NCBI RefSeq assembly: GCF_029846715.1 | Contig: NZ_JARVWW010000004.1 | Location: forward strand, 269,483 to 333,482 | DNA from: Bradyrhizobium nivariense | GTDB lineage: Bacteria > Pseudomonadota > Alphaproteobacteria > Rhizobiales > Xanthobacteraceae | DNA length: 64,000 nucleotides | Direction: 5' to 3' | Shown: piece after piece, positions 18,848 through 29,438 of the stretch | How the letters are laid out: each line of letters opens with the position of its first letter | Numbering within the stretch: the first letter of the stretch is position 1 | Position numbers and translations under genes: made by a program | Notes under the pieces: generated by a model | Told to the model about the DNA's origin: nothing | Database searches by the model: none | Seen by the model: only the letters and a program-made list of their open reading frames with translations

Positions 18848-18957
18848 GGGATGCTTTCCGCCTCCAGGCGCCGAAGATGGCTGGCGGCGGTGCGAGGCGG
18901 CTTGTCGTCAGCCCGTTCGGAAAGAGCAGGCTCGGCGATCACGGGAATGTCCAGCAT
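18848..18957 (-). pseudogene. cysD: cysD remnant (sulfate adenylyltransferase subunit 2), first 36 codons
   Basis: The reading frame from ATG 18957 begins MLDIPVIAEP and ends with SHLRRLEAESI, which matches the first helix of CysD before its usual HILREV continuation. After the Ile codon (18852-18850) the sequence switches to cysN and the frame runs to a stop at 18793. The adenylyltransferase core, including the PP-loop, is absent. The ATG lies 5 nt after the stop of the sulfotransferase gene, so the three were one operon. Confidence 0.75.
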
Positions 18958-18962
18958 GGTGA

Positions 18963-19982
18963 TCACGCCGCCGCCGCGAACCAATCACCAAACATTTGCG
19001 CCGACGCCGACGCACTCAGGTCGAGATCGCCAACGCAGGCCGCGACCGAGGCACGATAGGCGGCGTTGACGCCGCAGCGCTCCAGGACGTCCAGTTGGAA
19101 TTCGCTGATCGAGGCCGTCGCGCGGTGCTGGTAGCGATAGGCGCTGTCGGAGGTGTGCAGGTTGGGCACCTTGTAAATCGTCGCTTCGCTCGGGAAGATG
19201 ACACGCGAATTGTTCACCTGCGTTTGTCCGGGCTTTCGCCAGCACGTTACGGCGTTCTCGGTAAAGCTGCCCGAAAGGCCCAGGCGCTCGAACAGGACGC
19301 GAACCGACGATGTGGCTTCCTTGCTGACCTCATAGACATAGTGAGTGACGGGAACGCCCTGTCGGCCCGCGTAGTCCGCCACCCGGGCCGCGCTCAACGC
19401 TGCAATGACGTAATGCTGGAGCAATGTCGCTTCCGGCGCGCGAGAGATCAGCTTCTCGAGCCATGAGGCCAGCGCACTCGCCGGCTCGCGGTCGAGCATG
19501 ATGAGATGCAGCCGGTGCGGAGGATAGCCCGCCTCGATCAAGAGCTGCAGCGGATTGAACAGGCTCTCGGCGAGGACGTAGGGCCCGATCGTTTCCTTGC
19601 TGAAGATGCGCGGCTCATAGGTCGCTGATGGCAAGATCCAGGGCGTCGGCGCCCGGCTGACGAGCGCGTCGCGCAGCATGGCCTTCAGCGGCTGATAGTA
19701 CGAGGGCATCCCCGCCATGCCGAACAGGTTGCTCAGCGCCGTCGATCCCACCCGGGCCTTGCCGCATGCGAAATAGAGCATCGGAAAGTCTTGCGCTGGG
19801 CGATGCCGAAAAGTCTCGGCAAGGCAGTCCGTCACCTCGCGCATCAGGACTTCGAGGGCGACGGTTCTGGTTTGGAATTCGCCAACTGGCGAAAGCTGCA
19901 TGGTGTCGAGAGACTCGTGCTGTTGTCGAACCAGGTCGGCGATGCGTTCGAACGAGTCGGTGGCAGTCGCGTCGATGTTCAT
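18963..19982 (-). CDS. Sulfotransferase family protein
   Basis: The 339-residue protein has the P-loop-like PAPS-binding segment FACGKARVGSTALSNLF (about 71-87) and a downstream IMLDREPASALASWLEK stretch like the 3'-phosphate-binding loop of sulfotransferases. It would transfer sulfate from PAPS to a carbohydrate or other acceptor. It is the first gene of an operon with cysD and cysN/C, which make PAPS, the same logic as the nodH-nodPQ modules of rhizobia. The acceptor is unknown and the protein is not close enough for me to call it NodH. Confidence 0.75.
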   Translation of the reverse strand: MNIDATATDSFERIADLVRQQHESLDTMQLSPVGEFQTRTVALEVLMREVTDCLAETFRHRPAQDFPMLYFACGKARVGSTALSNLFGMAGMPSYYQPLKAMLRDALVSRAPTPWILPSATYEPRIFSKETIGPYVLAESLFNPLQLLIEAGYPPHRLHLIMLDREPASALASWLEKLISRAPEATLLQHYVIAALSAARVADYAGRQGVPVTHYVYEVSKEATSSVRVLFERLGLSGSFTENAVTCWRKPGQTQVNNSRVIFPSEATIYKVPNLHTSDSAYRYQHRATASISEFQLDVLERCGVNAAYRASVAACVGDLDLSASASAQMFGDWFAAAA

Positions 19983-20133
19983 GTCGAAAGCTCCGCTGCA
20001 GCAGGCCCCGCAAGTCAGGTTGCTTGTGGAATTATTACAGCTTAAGGTTGCTTTCTGCCTCGGTCAAACCCGGGCAATCCCGGATGTTCCGCACCCGAGC
20101 GGGCACACGAGGGAGCGCGCTGCAGGGTTGCCG

Positions 20134-21852
20134 TCATGCGGCGCGCACAGTGCTGAGGAACTTCTCGACTTCCTCCTTCAGCAGACCGCTTTCGCGGGAC
20201 AGCGAGCGTGCCGATGACAGCACCTGTCCGGACGCTGTGCCGGTCGCGCTTGCGCCATGACTGACCTGAGCAATCTTGTCCGCCACCTCGACCGTTCCTT
20301 TCGCGGCCTCGCTGACGTTGCGTGCAATTTCGGCGGTCGCAGCCCCCTGCTCCTCCACGGTGGCTGCGATGGTCGTCGAAATGTCGGAAATCCTGGCAAT
20401 GGTCGCGCCAATCTCCTTGATCGCGCCGACCGAATCTTCGGTCGCCTTTTGCATGCCGGCGATCTGCGCGCTGATTTCCTCGGTGGCTCGCGCGGTCTGC
20501 GCCGCGAGTGCCTTGACCTCACTCGCCACCACGGCGAAGCCGCGGCCCGATTCGCCCGCGCGCGCCGCCTCGATCGTGGCGTTCAGGGCCAGAAGATTGG
20601 TCTGCTCCGCGATTGCCGTGATCAGCTTGACGACATCGCCAATCCGGCCCGCGGCCTTGAGCAATTCGTTGATCCGTACGTCAGTGCGTTCTGCCTGCTG
20701 CACGGCCTCGCCGGCGATTCGGCTGGAGTCATGCACCTGCCGGCCGATCTCGACCACCGACGTGCTCATCTCCTCGGCGGCGGACGCGACGGCTCCGACG
20801 TTGGTGGATGCCTCTTCTGATGCCGCTGCGACCATGCCGGAAAGCTGCTGGGTCTCTTCGGCGGTCCCCGACAGGGTGCCGGCGGCGGCTTCGAGCTGCT
20901 GAGACGCCGACGATACGGAGTTGATGATCCCGCCGACCGCAGCTTCGAACGCGCCAGCGAGCTTGGTCATCTCTTCCTTCCGCCGTACGGCGGCAGCTGC
21001 TTCTTGAACTTTCTGCTCCGCTTCCATCTGCTCGATACGGATCAGATTTTCCTTGAAGGTCTTCGCGGCGCGCGCGTTGTCACCGACTTCATCGCCGCGG
21101 TCGACGTAGGGAATCTCGATTGTCTTGTTGCCGCTCGCCAGTTGCAAGAGCACCTCGCCGATGCGCCGGATCGGCCGGGCGATGTTCAACACCGAGAAGA
21201 CCGCCGAACCGATCAGCATCACCATGACGAAGACGCCGACGACCAATGCGAAGCTGGCAACGCGGTCGAGCTCGATCAGCAGCTCCCCTTTGCGCCGCGC
21301 CGCGAATTCGTTGGCGACACCTACCAGATCGTCGATACGCTTGCCGACTTCCCGGGCCGCGGGGCGCATATGCTCTTCGAGAATGCTCGCCCGCGTGGCT
21401 TCGGCCGCGGCTTTCGCGGTGCCCGCGGGAGTGCCAATCACGGCCTTCTGCACCGCCGCCAGTTCGACGGCGCTGGTCAGATAAGCATCGACGAATTTTC
21501 TGGTTTCACGGTAGGCGTCCTGCGTGACCTTCCGCGTCGCCCGTTCCCTTGCGGTGTCTATTTCAGCACCGGCTTCAGTTGCGTGGGTGCGAAGAGTCTC
21601 GAGAAACTTGTCGACCTCGCCGGCTGACGGCGCAACACCGATCTCAAAAGCGGCAAGCTGTGCGCGCGCCATCGCCGTCTGCGCCGTCTGTGCATTGCCT
21701 TTGTTGAGATAGTTGATGATGACCAGGCGATTGGATTCTGCAATCGATCGGTTGCCGAGCATCTGGTTGGTAAGGATGCCGCCGACCAGCAGGACGCTGA
21801 TGCCTGCGATGATGCCGAGCTTCGTTCCAATGCGAAAACCAAACAAATCCAC
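20134..21852 (-). CDS. Methyl-accepting chemotaxis protein
   Basis: This is a 572-residue chemoreceptor: an N-terminal membrane helix ([15 protein letters not shown]), a periplasmic helical sensor of about 150 residues, a second membrane helix, a HAMP domain ([17 protein letters not shown]) and a cytoplasmic signalling domain with the hairpin tip [19 protein letters not shown]. The tip binds CheW/CheA. I chose GTG 21852 because GGGGGGA lies just upstream; the frame is open to 21969, but those 39 residues are unlike a chemoreceptor N-terminus. The ligand is unknown, and no other che genes are nearby. Confidence 0.93.
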   Translation of the reverse strand: MDLFGFRIGTKLGIIAGISVLLVGGILTNQMLGNRSIAESNRLVIINYLNKGNAQTAQTAMARAQLAAFEIGVAPSAGEVDKFLETLRTHATEAGAEIDTARERATRKVTQDAYRETRKFVDAYLTSAVELAAVQKAVIGTPAGTAKAAAEATRASILEEHMRPAAREVGKRIDDLVGVANEFAARRKGELLIELDRVASFALVVGVFVMVMLIGSAVFSVLNIARPIRRIGEVLLQLASGNKTIEIPYVDRGDEVGDNARAAKTFKENLIRIEQMEAEQKVQEAAAAVRRKEEMTKLAGAFEAAVGGIINSVSSASQQLEAAAGTLSGTAEETQQLSGMVAAASEEASTNVGAVASAAEEMSTSVVEIGRQVHDSSRIAGEAVQQAERTDVRINELLKAAGRIGDVVKLITAIAEQTNLLALNATIEAARAGESGRGFAVVASEVKALAAQTARATEEISAQIAGMQKATEDSVGAIKEIGATIARISDISTTIAATVEEQGAATAEIARNVSEAAKGTVEVADKIAQVSHGASATGTASGQVLSSARSLSRESGLLKEEVEKFLSTVRAA

Positions 21853-22037
21853 CGCCGTCCCCCCGCGTTGTCGTATAGCAGGTATACGCAACCAATGATT
21901 GAGAATTATGTAAGATTCGCGGGTCGTAAAACTACGGCTGCGGCCTTGGGAGAGCGACGTTGGTTCCATGCGTTGGCACGTCGGTCGGGGGAACCGCGCG
22001 CTTGCCGGTTCCCCCGACTCAGCCTTAGCGTGACCTG

Positions 22038-22628
22038 ATGCCTTTCGATGATCGCCCCAATTCTTATCGGCCGCGGTTCGGCGGCTCGCCGTTCGGCCGT
22101 CGCCTCTCCGGATTATTGCCGTGGATGTTTGTGGTCGGCGTCGCGGTGGCGGCGGTGCTCATCTTCCGGCACGGCATGAACTGGACGGTTCCGCACGCGG
22201 ATGGCGGCGGCACGCGGGACGCCGAGATCGTGCTCCAGCAAGGCGGCCATCCCGATCGTCGCGAGCCGGTCGACGTCGTTCGCACCATTGACGGCGACAC
22301 CTTTCTCGCGCGCGTTCGCCAGCGCGACGGCCGCGACCTCGTCGTGCGCGTTCGCCTGCGCGGCATCGACGCACCCGAGATGAAAGCATCCTGCCAGGAG
22401 GAGCTGGACAAGGCCGAAGCCGCGGCCCGCGCGCTGCGCGATCTGCTCGGCCAGGGCGGCGTGACGATCACCAATCTTGGCCCCGACAAATATGGTCGCG
22501 TTCTCGCCGACGTCGCGACCAGGCGAACCGCCAACGTTTCGGCGGCATTGCTCGCCGGCGGTTACGCGCGGAGCTACAATGGTGGCCATCGCGACGGCTG
22601 GTGTGCGCGAAGTTGGCGCCTCTGGTAA
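22038..22628 (+). CDS. Membrane-anchored thermonuclease (SNase) family protein
   Basis: The 196-residue protein has a membrane helix at about 29-47 ([18 protein letters not shown]) followed by an OB-fold nuclease domain. The domain shows [28 protein letters not shown] and [12 protein letters not shown], which supply the Ca-binding Asp residues and the catalytic Arg/Glu set of staphylococcal nuclease. It is probably an extracytoplasmic nuclease anchored in the inner membrane. It converges on the L,D-transpeptidase gene. Confidence 0.85.
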   Translation: MPFDDRPNSYRPRFGGSPFGRRLSGLLPWMFVVGVAVAAVLIFRHGMNWTVPHADGGGTRDAEIVLQQGGHPDRREPVDVVRTIDGDTFLARVRQRDGRDLVVRVRLRGIDAPEMKASCQEELDKAEAAARALRDLLGQGGVTITNLGPDKYGRVLADVATRRTANVSAALLAGGYARSYNGGHRDGWCARSWRLW

Positions 22629-22635
22629 CAAAAAA

Positions 22636-22657
22636 AGCCGCGTCGATGGACGCGGCT
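22636..22657 (-). terminator. Terminator of the L,D-transpeptidase gene
   Basis: A 9-bp perfect stem AGCCGCGTC / GACGCGGCT has a 4-nt loop. On the minus strand it is followed by a run of T (22629-22636 read in reverse), a standard intrinsic terminator. On the plus strand the following CCGTTTG is weak, so it mainly serves the minus-strand gene. Confidence 0.85.
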
Positions 22658-22684
22658 CCGTTTGTCCGGCCCTGATCCCGGCGA

Positions 22685-23200
22685 TCAGCGCGTCACGACC
22701 ACCGTCGTGCCGACCGAGACGCGGCTGTAGAGATCGGTGATGTCGTCGTTGAGCATGCGGATGCAGCCATAGGAGACGAAGCCGCCGACCGAGCCCGGCA
22801 CGTTGGTGCCGTGGATGGCATATTCGCCGCCGGCCAGCGTCATCGCCGCAACGCCCATCGGGTTGCGCGGCGAGCCGCCCGGAATGACGTCCGGGATGCT
22901 CGGCTTGTCGCGCTTTACCTCGGCAGGCGGCGACCAGGCCGGATTGCGGTACTTGCCGTCGATGCGGGTTGTGCCGGCCCATTGCTTGCCGGACTTGCCG
23001 ACGCCGACCGGGTAGCGCACGGCGTGGCCGTTATCGAGGACGAGATAGAGCCGACGCTCGTTGGTTTTGACCACGATGGTGCCCGGCGAATAGTCGGCCA
23101 GGTGCGTCCCCACCATTTCCGGCCGCGCTTGCGCCGCCGTCGACATCATCACCCCTGCCCCGACGGTGGCGGCCAGCGCCACTGCAATCCTCATCGACAT
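22685..23200 (-). CDS. L,D-transpeptidase (YkuD family), exported
   Basis: The 171-residue product starts at ATG 23200 with AAGGGA 7 nt upstream and has a signal peptide ending AQA. The YkuD domain shows HGTNVPGSVG and the catalytic SYGCIRM with its Cys. Such enzymes make 3-3 peptidoglycan cross-links or attach outer membrane proteins to the wall, which is important in Rhizobiales. Many short paralogues occur in Bradyrhizobium, so its exact role is not fixed. It stands alone, with a good terminator. Confidence 0.9.
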   Translation of the reverse strand: MSMRIAVALAATVGAGVMMSTAAQARPEMVGTHLADYSPGTIVVKTNERRLYLVLDNGHAVRYPVGVGKSGKQWAGTTRIDGKYRNPAWSPPAEVKRDKPSIPDVIPGGSPRNPMGVAAMTLAGGEYAIHGTNVPGSVGGFVSYGCIRMLNDDITDLYSRVSVGTTVVVTR

Positions 23201-23662
23201 CGATTTTTCCCTTGCCCCGAACCAATCGTCCAAATTGACGCAAAACCGGCAATCGCCAGCCCGCCAAGTCCTTGTCAGGGGACATTCTTAACCGCGCCTG
23301 TTAACCGGATGGTTTCCACGCACGGCCGCCAAGGGCCAGCCAGCAGGGGGAACAAAGGAAATGTTCGAAACAAAGTAAATGACCTGAAAACAACACTCAG
23401 CGGGAAAGATGCGCAGGCGCTGGGGCGTGGCCTGACGAGTGCGTGAGGATGCGAACGGCTGTTGTTTCCGGGACGGTGCGAAGTGGATTGCTTCGGTGTC
23501 CCGGACGCGGCGCGGCACGTCTCGGCGATGCGAAGCATCGTCCGGTGTGACGCGACGCAGAGCCGGGATCCAGTTCTTTGCGCGTGGGAGGTACGGGCCC
23601 CGGCTCTGCGGCGCACCGCTATAGTAGCGCTGCGCTGCGTCCGGGGCACGAGAGACCCTGGC
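23201..23662. other. Intergenic region between ldt and acs, with repeat element
   Basis: The first 290 bases hold the ldt leader and no supported gene; a 6-codon frame at about 23361 has a purine-rich site upstream but is too short to call. The part from about 23494 is the family C repeat described separately. Confidence 0.4.
23494..23651. repeat. Intergenic inverted repeat, family C
   Basis: The left end GGTGTCCCGGACGC and right end GCGTCCGGGGCACG are inverted copies. Inside, GCAGAGCCGGGATCCAG faces GGCCCCGGCTCTGCGGCGC. The structure is two nested palindromes of about 158 bp in total. It sits just past the 3' end of acs. A second copy is at 53807-53924. Confidence 0.75.
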
Positions 23663-25609
<1,947 letters not shown>

Positions 25610-26008
25610 GTTTCCCTCCACATACGGCAGGCCGAGCACGGGCCATTGGCGAGCCGACTTGATCGTTGAACCGATTATGCGTCGGGCTAACCGGACCCGA
25701 CAAGGTGCACAAGCTGGACCTTCGGCGAGCGCCCGGCCATGCGAAGGATCAAGGCCGCCGGGTGTGACCGTCGCAGATCTGAAACAGGCAAGGAGGGCTT
25801 TCGGGCCTTTACCCAAATCCGCGGAACAGGCCGGCGCAGAGCCCCATGCATCCGGCAGAGGTATTTAGAAACCGCACCTCACTGATTCGGGACTCGCAAT
25901 ACGGTTCGGAACACCCTAAATGGCCAACCCGGGCCCAACGAGACCCCTTGGAACAATAATCAGAACAGCGGCATTGACCGATAACAGGCAGGGCTAAGGC
26001 TTAAGACT
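25610..26008. other. Divergent intergenic region between acs and topoisomerase IB
   Basis: About 400 bases separate two divergent genes and must hold both promoters. I find no convincing -35/-10 pair, FixK/FNR box or EcfG-type promoter: GGAAC occurs twice, near 25908 and 25950, but without a downstream CGTT at 16-17 nt. No open frame here is supported. Confidence 0.4.
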
Positions 26009-27178
26009 ATGATGGATCAGCAGAATCTCGGGACGATGCGGCCCGCTTCAGCCGATCCTGCGGCCATTGCGCTGGCCAAAGCCCTCGGACAATGGCCGAA
26101 ACCGGCCGCTTCCGCCCGTTCCAGCCCGAAAAAAATGTTCGATACGGCGCCCGCGGCGACGGTCGAGGCCCTCGCCAAGGAGCTGGGCCTGCGGCTCGGC
26201 GACCAGAACGAGCTGAAGATCCGGCGCATCAAGCGCGGCAAGGGCTATTCCTTCGTCCGCCCCAACGGCGCGCATGTCCGCGATGCCCGTACCATCCGCC
26301 GGCTGCATTCCATGGCGGTGCCGCCGGCCTACCGCGAGGTACGCTACTCGGCCGATCCGAGCTCGCATCTCCAGGCGGTGGGACGCGATGCCGCGGGCCG
26401 GCTGCAATATCGCTATCACGCCGATTGGGAGAAAGTCCGCGAGCACCGCAAGGCGCATCGGCTGGAGAAGCTCGTCGGCGCGCTGCCAAAGATCCGGCGC
26501 AAGGTTTCTGCGTTCCTGTCGGGCGAGGAGCCGACGCGCGAGTTCGCGCTCTCAGCCGTGATCGAGCTGATTGCGCGCACCGCGATCCGCCCCGGCAACG
26601 AATCCTACGCTCGCCTCAACGGCACCCGCGGCGCCACCACGCTGCTGAAGTCCAACGTCACGCTGGAAGACGATTGTTTCGTGCTGACGTTCATGGCGAA
26701 GGGCGGCAAGGCGGTGCGGAAAGAGTGCGATGCGGCCAAGCTCGTGCGTGCCATCGGAATCCTGCGCGACGTTCCCGGCAAGCGCATGTTCCAGTACCGC
26801 GATGCCTACGGCGTCGTGCGTGCGGTCAATACGACGCAGGTGAACGCGTTCTTGCGCGAGATCGCCGGCATCAAGATATCGCTGAAGGACTTTCGTACGC
26901 TGATGGCCTCGGCCGTCGTCGTGGAATCGCTGTCGCGGATCACGCCGGCCGTCAGCCAGCGCGGCCGCAAGAAGCAGGTGCTGGAAGCGATCCGCGCCGC
27001 CGCCGACCAGCTCTCCAACACGCCGGCGATCTGCCGCAAGAGCTATGTCCACGACACCATCGTCACCGCCTTCGAGGACGGCATCCTCGAGCGCTTCGCC
27101 GCGACCATGAAGGGCCAGCGCTCGCAGGCCAGGCGCGAGCAACTTTTGCAGCAGGTGGTGGCGACCGCGGCGGTCTGA
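26009..27178 (+). CDS. DNA topoisomerase IB (poxvirus-like)
   Basis: The 389-residue protein has the bacterial TopIB layout: an N-terminal domain with IRRIKRGKGYSFVRPNG, RRLHSMAVPPAYREV and YRYHADWEKVREHRK, then a catalytic domain with IRPGNESYARLNGTRGATTL and the active-site Tyr in TPAICRKSYV. It relaxes supercoils through a 3'-phosphotyrosine intermediate. The first ~60 residues are extra and low-complexity; an internal start is possible. It is a single gene, divergent from acs. Confidence 0.92.
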   Translation: MMDQQNLGTMRPASADPAAIALAKALGQWPKPAASARSSPKKMFDTAPAATVEALAKELGLRLGDQNELKIRRIKRGKGYSFVRPNGAHVRDARTIRRLHSMAVPPAYREVRYSADPSSHLQAVGRDAAGRLQYRYHADWEKVREHRKAHRLEKLVGALPKIRRKVSAFLSGEEPTREFALSAVIELIARTAIRPGNESYARLNGTRGATTLLKSNVTLEDDCFVLTFMAKGGKAVRKECDAAKLVRAIGILRDVPGKRMFQYRDAYGVVRAVNTTQVNAFLREIAGIKISLKDFRTLMASAVVVESLSRITPAVSQRGRKKQVLEAIRAAADQLSNTPAICRKSYVHDTIVTAFEDGILERFAATMKGQRSQARREQLLQQVVATAAV

Positions 27179-27188
27179 CTTCCCGTCG

Positions 27189-27644
27189 CTATGCCTTGTT
27201 GGAAACGCCCCTGTCGGGACCGGGATCGCTGCCTGCGGCTGCGGTCATGAGCCGTCCCAGATAATGCATCCATCCCGTCGCGTGGGCGGCAGCCTGTTCT
27301 TCGGTCGGCAGCCCGCTATGGGTCATGCGCAGCAGCGTGCCGCCGTCGCGTTCGATCAGGTCGATCTCGATCAGGCTCGAGCCGGGCGGCACTTCCTGGC
27401 CGCCCTCCCATCCGAATGTATAGGCGAGACGATGCACCGGCACGACTTCGCGGAACGCGCCGCGGGCGACGGCGCCGCGGGGGCCGATGCCTTTGAGCAG
27501 ATACAGCCCGCCGGGATGCGGCTCCGTGGTCGCCTCGGAGCCCATCCAGCTCAAAATCTTCTCGGGGTCGGTCAGGTAAGCGAAAACGGTGGCGCGCGGG
27601 GCCGCGATCTGGGTCTCGCGTCGCAATATGAACGGTTCGGTCAT
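27189..27644 (-). CDS. SRPBCC / AHSA1-like (START-fold) protein
   Basis: The 151-residue protein fits the activator of Hsp90 ATPase homologue 1-like family: ILRRETQIAAPRATVFAYLT at the start, ILSWMGSEA, then FGWEGGQEVPPGSSLIEIDL and TLLRMTHSGLP. Bacterial members are START-like binding proteins, often of unknown ligand and often regulated with an ArsR repressor, which is not present here. It converges on topIB with a 10-nt gap. Its 5' region faces the cyclase gene. Confidence 0.85.
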   Translation of the reverse strand: MTEPFILRRETQIAAPRATVFAYLTDPEKILSWMGSEATTEPHPGGLYLLKGIGPRGAVARGAFREVVPVHRLAYTFGWEGGQEVPPGSSLIEIDLIERDGGTLLRMTHSGLPTEEQAAAHATGWMHYLGRLMTAAAGSDPGPDRGVSNKA

Positions 27645-27745
27645 CGGCGATCATCCCTGGGCTGACACTGGGACATGGCGGCGCTCCGGCGGCCCGTCAA
27701 GGATTGCCCGTGACAAAGACGGCCTGCCTTCGTCATGATCGGGCC

Positions 27746-28840
27746 ATGCACCTCTCGCCGACGCTCGCCTGGCTGATCGATGCCGCCGCCGATAGCGCCG
27801 GGGCCGACCGCCTGCTCGCGGAGCTCGGCGCACATCTGGTCGCCGACGGCGTGCCGCTTGCGGGAGGCAGCCTGACGCTCGAGGTGCCGCATCCGCTGAT
27901 CGCGAAGCGGACCTGGTTGTGGCGCGCGGAGAACGGCCGGGTGATCGAAGCGCTCGGCTTCGCACCAGGCGGCCTCGCGCCCGACCTGCCCAACGATGCC
28001 GGCCGCCGCTGGCTGCGCGACATCGCGGACGGTGAGGTGCACGAAGACGTGGTCGGACGGTCCGATGGGCCGTTGCTCGGCTGGATCGGGCCGCGCCCGT
28101 TCACCGCAGACGAGATCGAACATCTGCGCCAGGCCGCGCGTTTCGCCGCGACGCCCCTTGCGGTGCTTGCCGCGCGTGCAACGTTGCGCGCGACGTTGGA
28201 TGCTTATCTCGGCAAGCGCAGTGCGGAACGGGTGCTGGCGGCACCGCTGCGGCGCGATCTCGGCGAGACCATACAGGCCGCCCTGCTCTATGCGGACTTG
28301 CGCAACTTCACGTCCCTGTCGGACACCAATCCGCCTGCCCAGGTCATCGTGGCGCTCGATGCCTGGTTCGATCGCATCGCCGGTGCGGTTCACGCCTTCG
28401 GCGGCGAGGTGCTGAAATTCATCGGCGACGGCGTGCTCGCGATCTTTCCGGTGGTCGAGGCGACACCACGCCGCGCGTGCGATGCGGCTCTGCGTGCCGC
28501 GAGCGCAGCCGAAGCCGGGATGACGTATCTCAATGCGGAGCGCCGCGCCCAAAGTCTGCCGCCGCTCGCGTTCGGTGCGGCGCTACATCTCGGCGAGATG
28601 CTGTGGGGCAATATCGGTGCCGCCAACCGGCTCGATTTCACCGCGATCGGTCCCGCCGTCAATCTCGCCAGCCGGCTCGAAGGATTGTGCAAACCGCTCG
28701 GCAGGACCGTGCTGGTGTCGGGCACGCTCGCCGCAGAGACTGACATGCCACTGGTCGCGCTCGGATCGCATTCACTGCGCGGCATCGCCTCGTCATGTGA
28801 GGTGTTCGCGTTGCCCGAGCCGCAAGCTCGGATATCGTAG
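27746..28840 (+). CDS. Adenylate/guanylate cyclase (class III) domain protein
   Basis: The 364-residue product has an N-terminal ~150-residue region of unknown fold and a C-terminal class III cyclase domain. The metal Asp is in LLYADLRNFTSLS, the hairpin is EVLKFIGDGVLAIF, and the transition-state segment is FTAIGPAVNLASRLE. It would make cAMP (or cGMP) in the cytoplasm; I see no membrane segment. The ATG at 27746 is chosen, and TTG 27704 is an alternative. A second cyclase lies at 46802, and CRP-like boxes occur in the same window. Confidence 0.85.
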   Translation: MHLSPTLAWLIDAAADSAGADRLLAELGAHLVADGVPLAGGSLTLEVPHPLIAKRTWLWRAENGRVIEALGFAPGGLAPDLPNDAGRRWLRDIADGEVHEDVVGRSDGPLLGWIGPRPFTADEIEHLRQAARFAATPLAVLAARATLRATLDAYLGKRSAERVLAAPLRRDLGETIQAALLYADLRNFTSLSDTNPPAQVIVALDAWFDRIAGAVHAFGGEVLKFIGDGVLAIFPVVEATPRRACDAALRAASAAEAGMTYLNAERRAQSLPPLAFGAALHLGEMLWGNIGAANRLDFTAIGPAVNLASRLEGLCKPLGRTVLVSGTLAAETDMPLVALGSHSLRGIASSCEVFALPEPQARIS

Positions 28841-28911
28841 CCCGCATAAGCGTAGCGACATGCGGGGTCGCAGCAGCAGTCCCGGATATCGCTTCGCTCG
28901 TCCGGGCTATG
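28837..28911. repeat. Intergenic inverted repeat, family B, between convergent genes
   Basis: The left arm starts GTAGCCCGCATAAGCG and overlaps the cyclase stop codon. The right arm is CTTCGCTCGTCCGGGCTA. It is related to the element at 11760-11844 and again lies between convergent genes (cyclase and EVE). Confidence 0.7.
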
Positions 28912-28921
28912 CCACCCAAGC

Positions 28922-29335
28922 CTACATCCCGCCCATCTTGCAGACGAGCTTCCACTCCTCAGCCGTCACCGGTTGCACCGACAGGCGCGAATATTTTACC
29001 AGGGCCATGTCGGCGAGTTTCTTCTCGGCCTTGATCGTGGCCATCGTCACCGGAATCTTCAAGGGCTTGTCGGCCTTGATGTCGACGCAGACGAATTTTG
29101 CGGTCTTGTCGGTCGGATCGGGGTAGGCCTCCTTGATGATCTCCGCGATGCCGACGATCTCCTTGCCCTCGTTGGAATGATAGAAGAACGCCTTGTCGCC
29201 CTTCTTCATGGCGACGAGGTTCTGGCGCGCGGTGTAATTGCGCACGCCGGTCCAGGCTTCGCCCTTGGCGCCCTTCGCCACTTGGTGGTCCCAGGACCAC
29301 ACCGACGGTTCGGATTTCACCAGCCAGTAGTTCAT
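28922..29335 (-). CDS. EVE domain-containing protein
   Basis: The 137-residue protein is a single EVE (PUA-like) domain: MNYWLVKSEPSVWSWD at the start, WTGVRNYTARQNL and MKKGDKAFFYHSNEGKEIVG. EVE domains bind modified nucleobases in DNA or RNA. Stand-alone copies are widespread in Proteobacteria and their role is unproven. GAGGTGA lies upstream of the ATG. No restriction or modification genes are nearby. Confidence 0.92.
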   Translation of the reverse strand: MNYWLVKSEPSVWSWDHQVAKGAKGEAWTGVRNYTARQNLVAMKKGDKAFFYHSNEGKEIVGIAEIIKEAYPDPTDKTAKFVCVDIKADKPLKIPVTMATIKAEKKLADMALVKYSRLSVQPVTAEEWKLVCKMGGM

Positions 29336-29438
29336 CGCAAACTCACCTCGTTCCGGGATGCGCCATCTCCAGCACCGCGATGTTTAGGGCACGCCGATGA
29401 CCGCGACAAGCGCGGGCATCGTATATCAAACGCAACGC

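Noticed and set aside
17717..19069. A 450-residue open frame antisense to cysN/C and cysD
   Set aside because: It is a composition artefact on the opposite strand of the truncated cysN/C; it shows no recognisable motif.
18963..19982. Calling the sulfotransferase nodH
   Set aside because: Only the PAPS-binding segments are recognisable; there is no nod box or nod gene around and similarity to NodH cannot be shown without an alignment.
20134..21969. Chemoreceptor start at 21969
   Set aside because: The 39 extra residues lie before the first membrane helix and have no ribosome site, whereas GTG 21852 has GGGGGGA upstream.
25900..25980. Possible EcfG-type stress promoters before topoisomerase IB
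   Set aside because: GGAAC occurs but no CGTT lies 16-17 nt downstream in either case.
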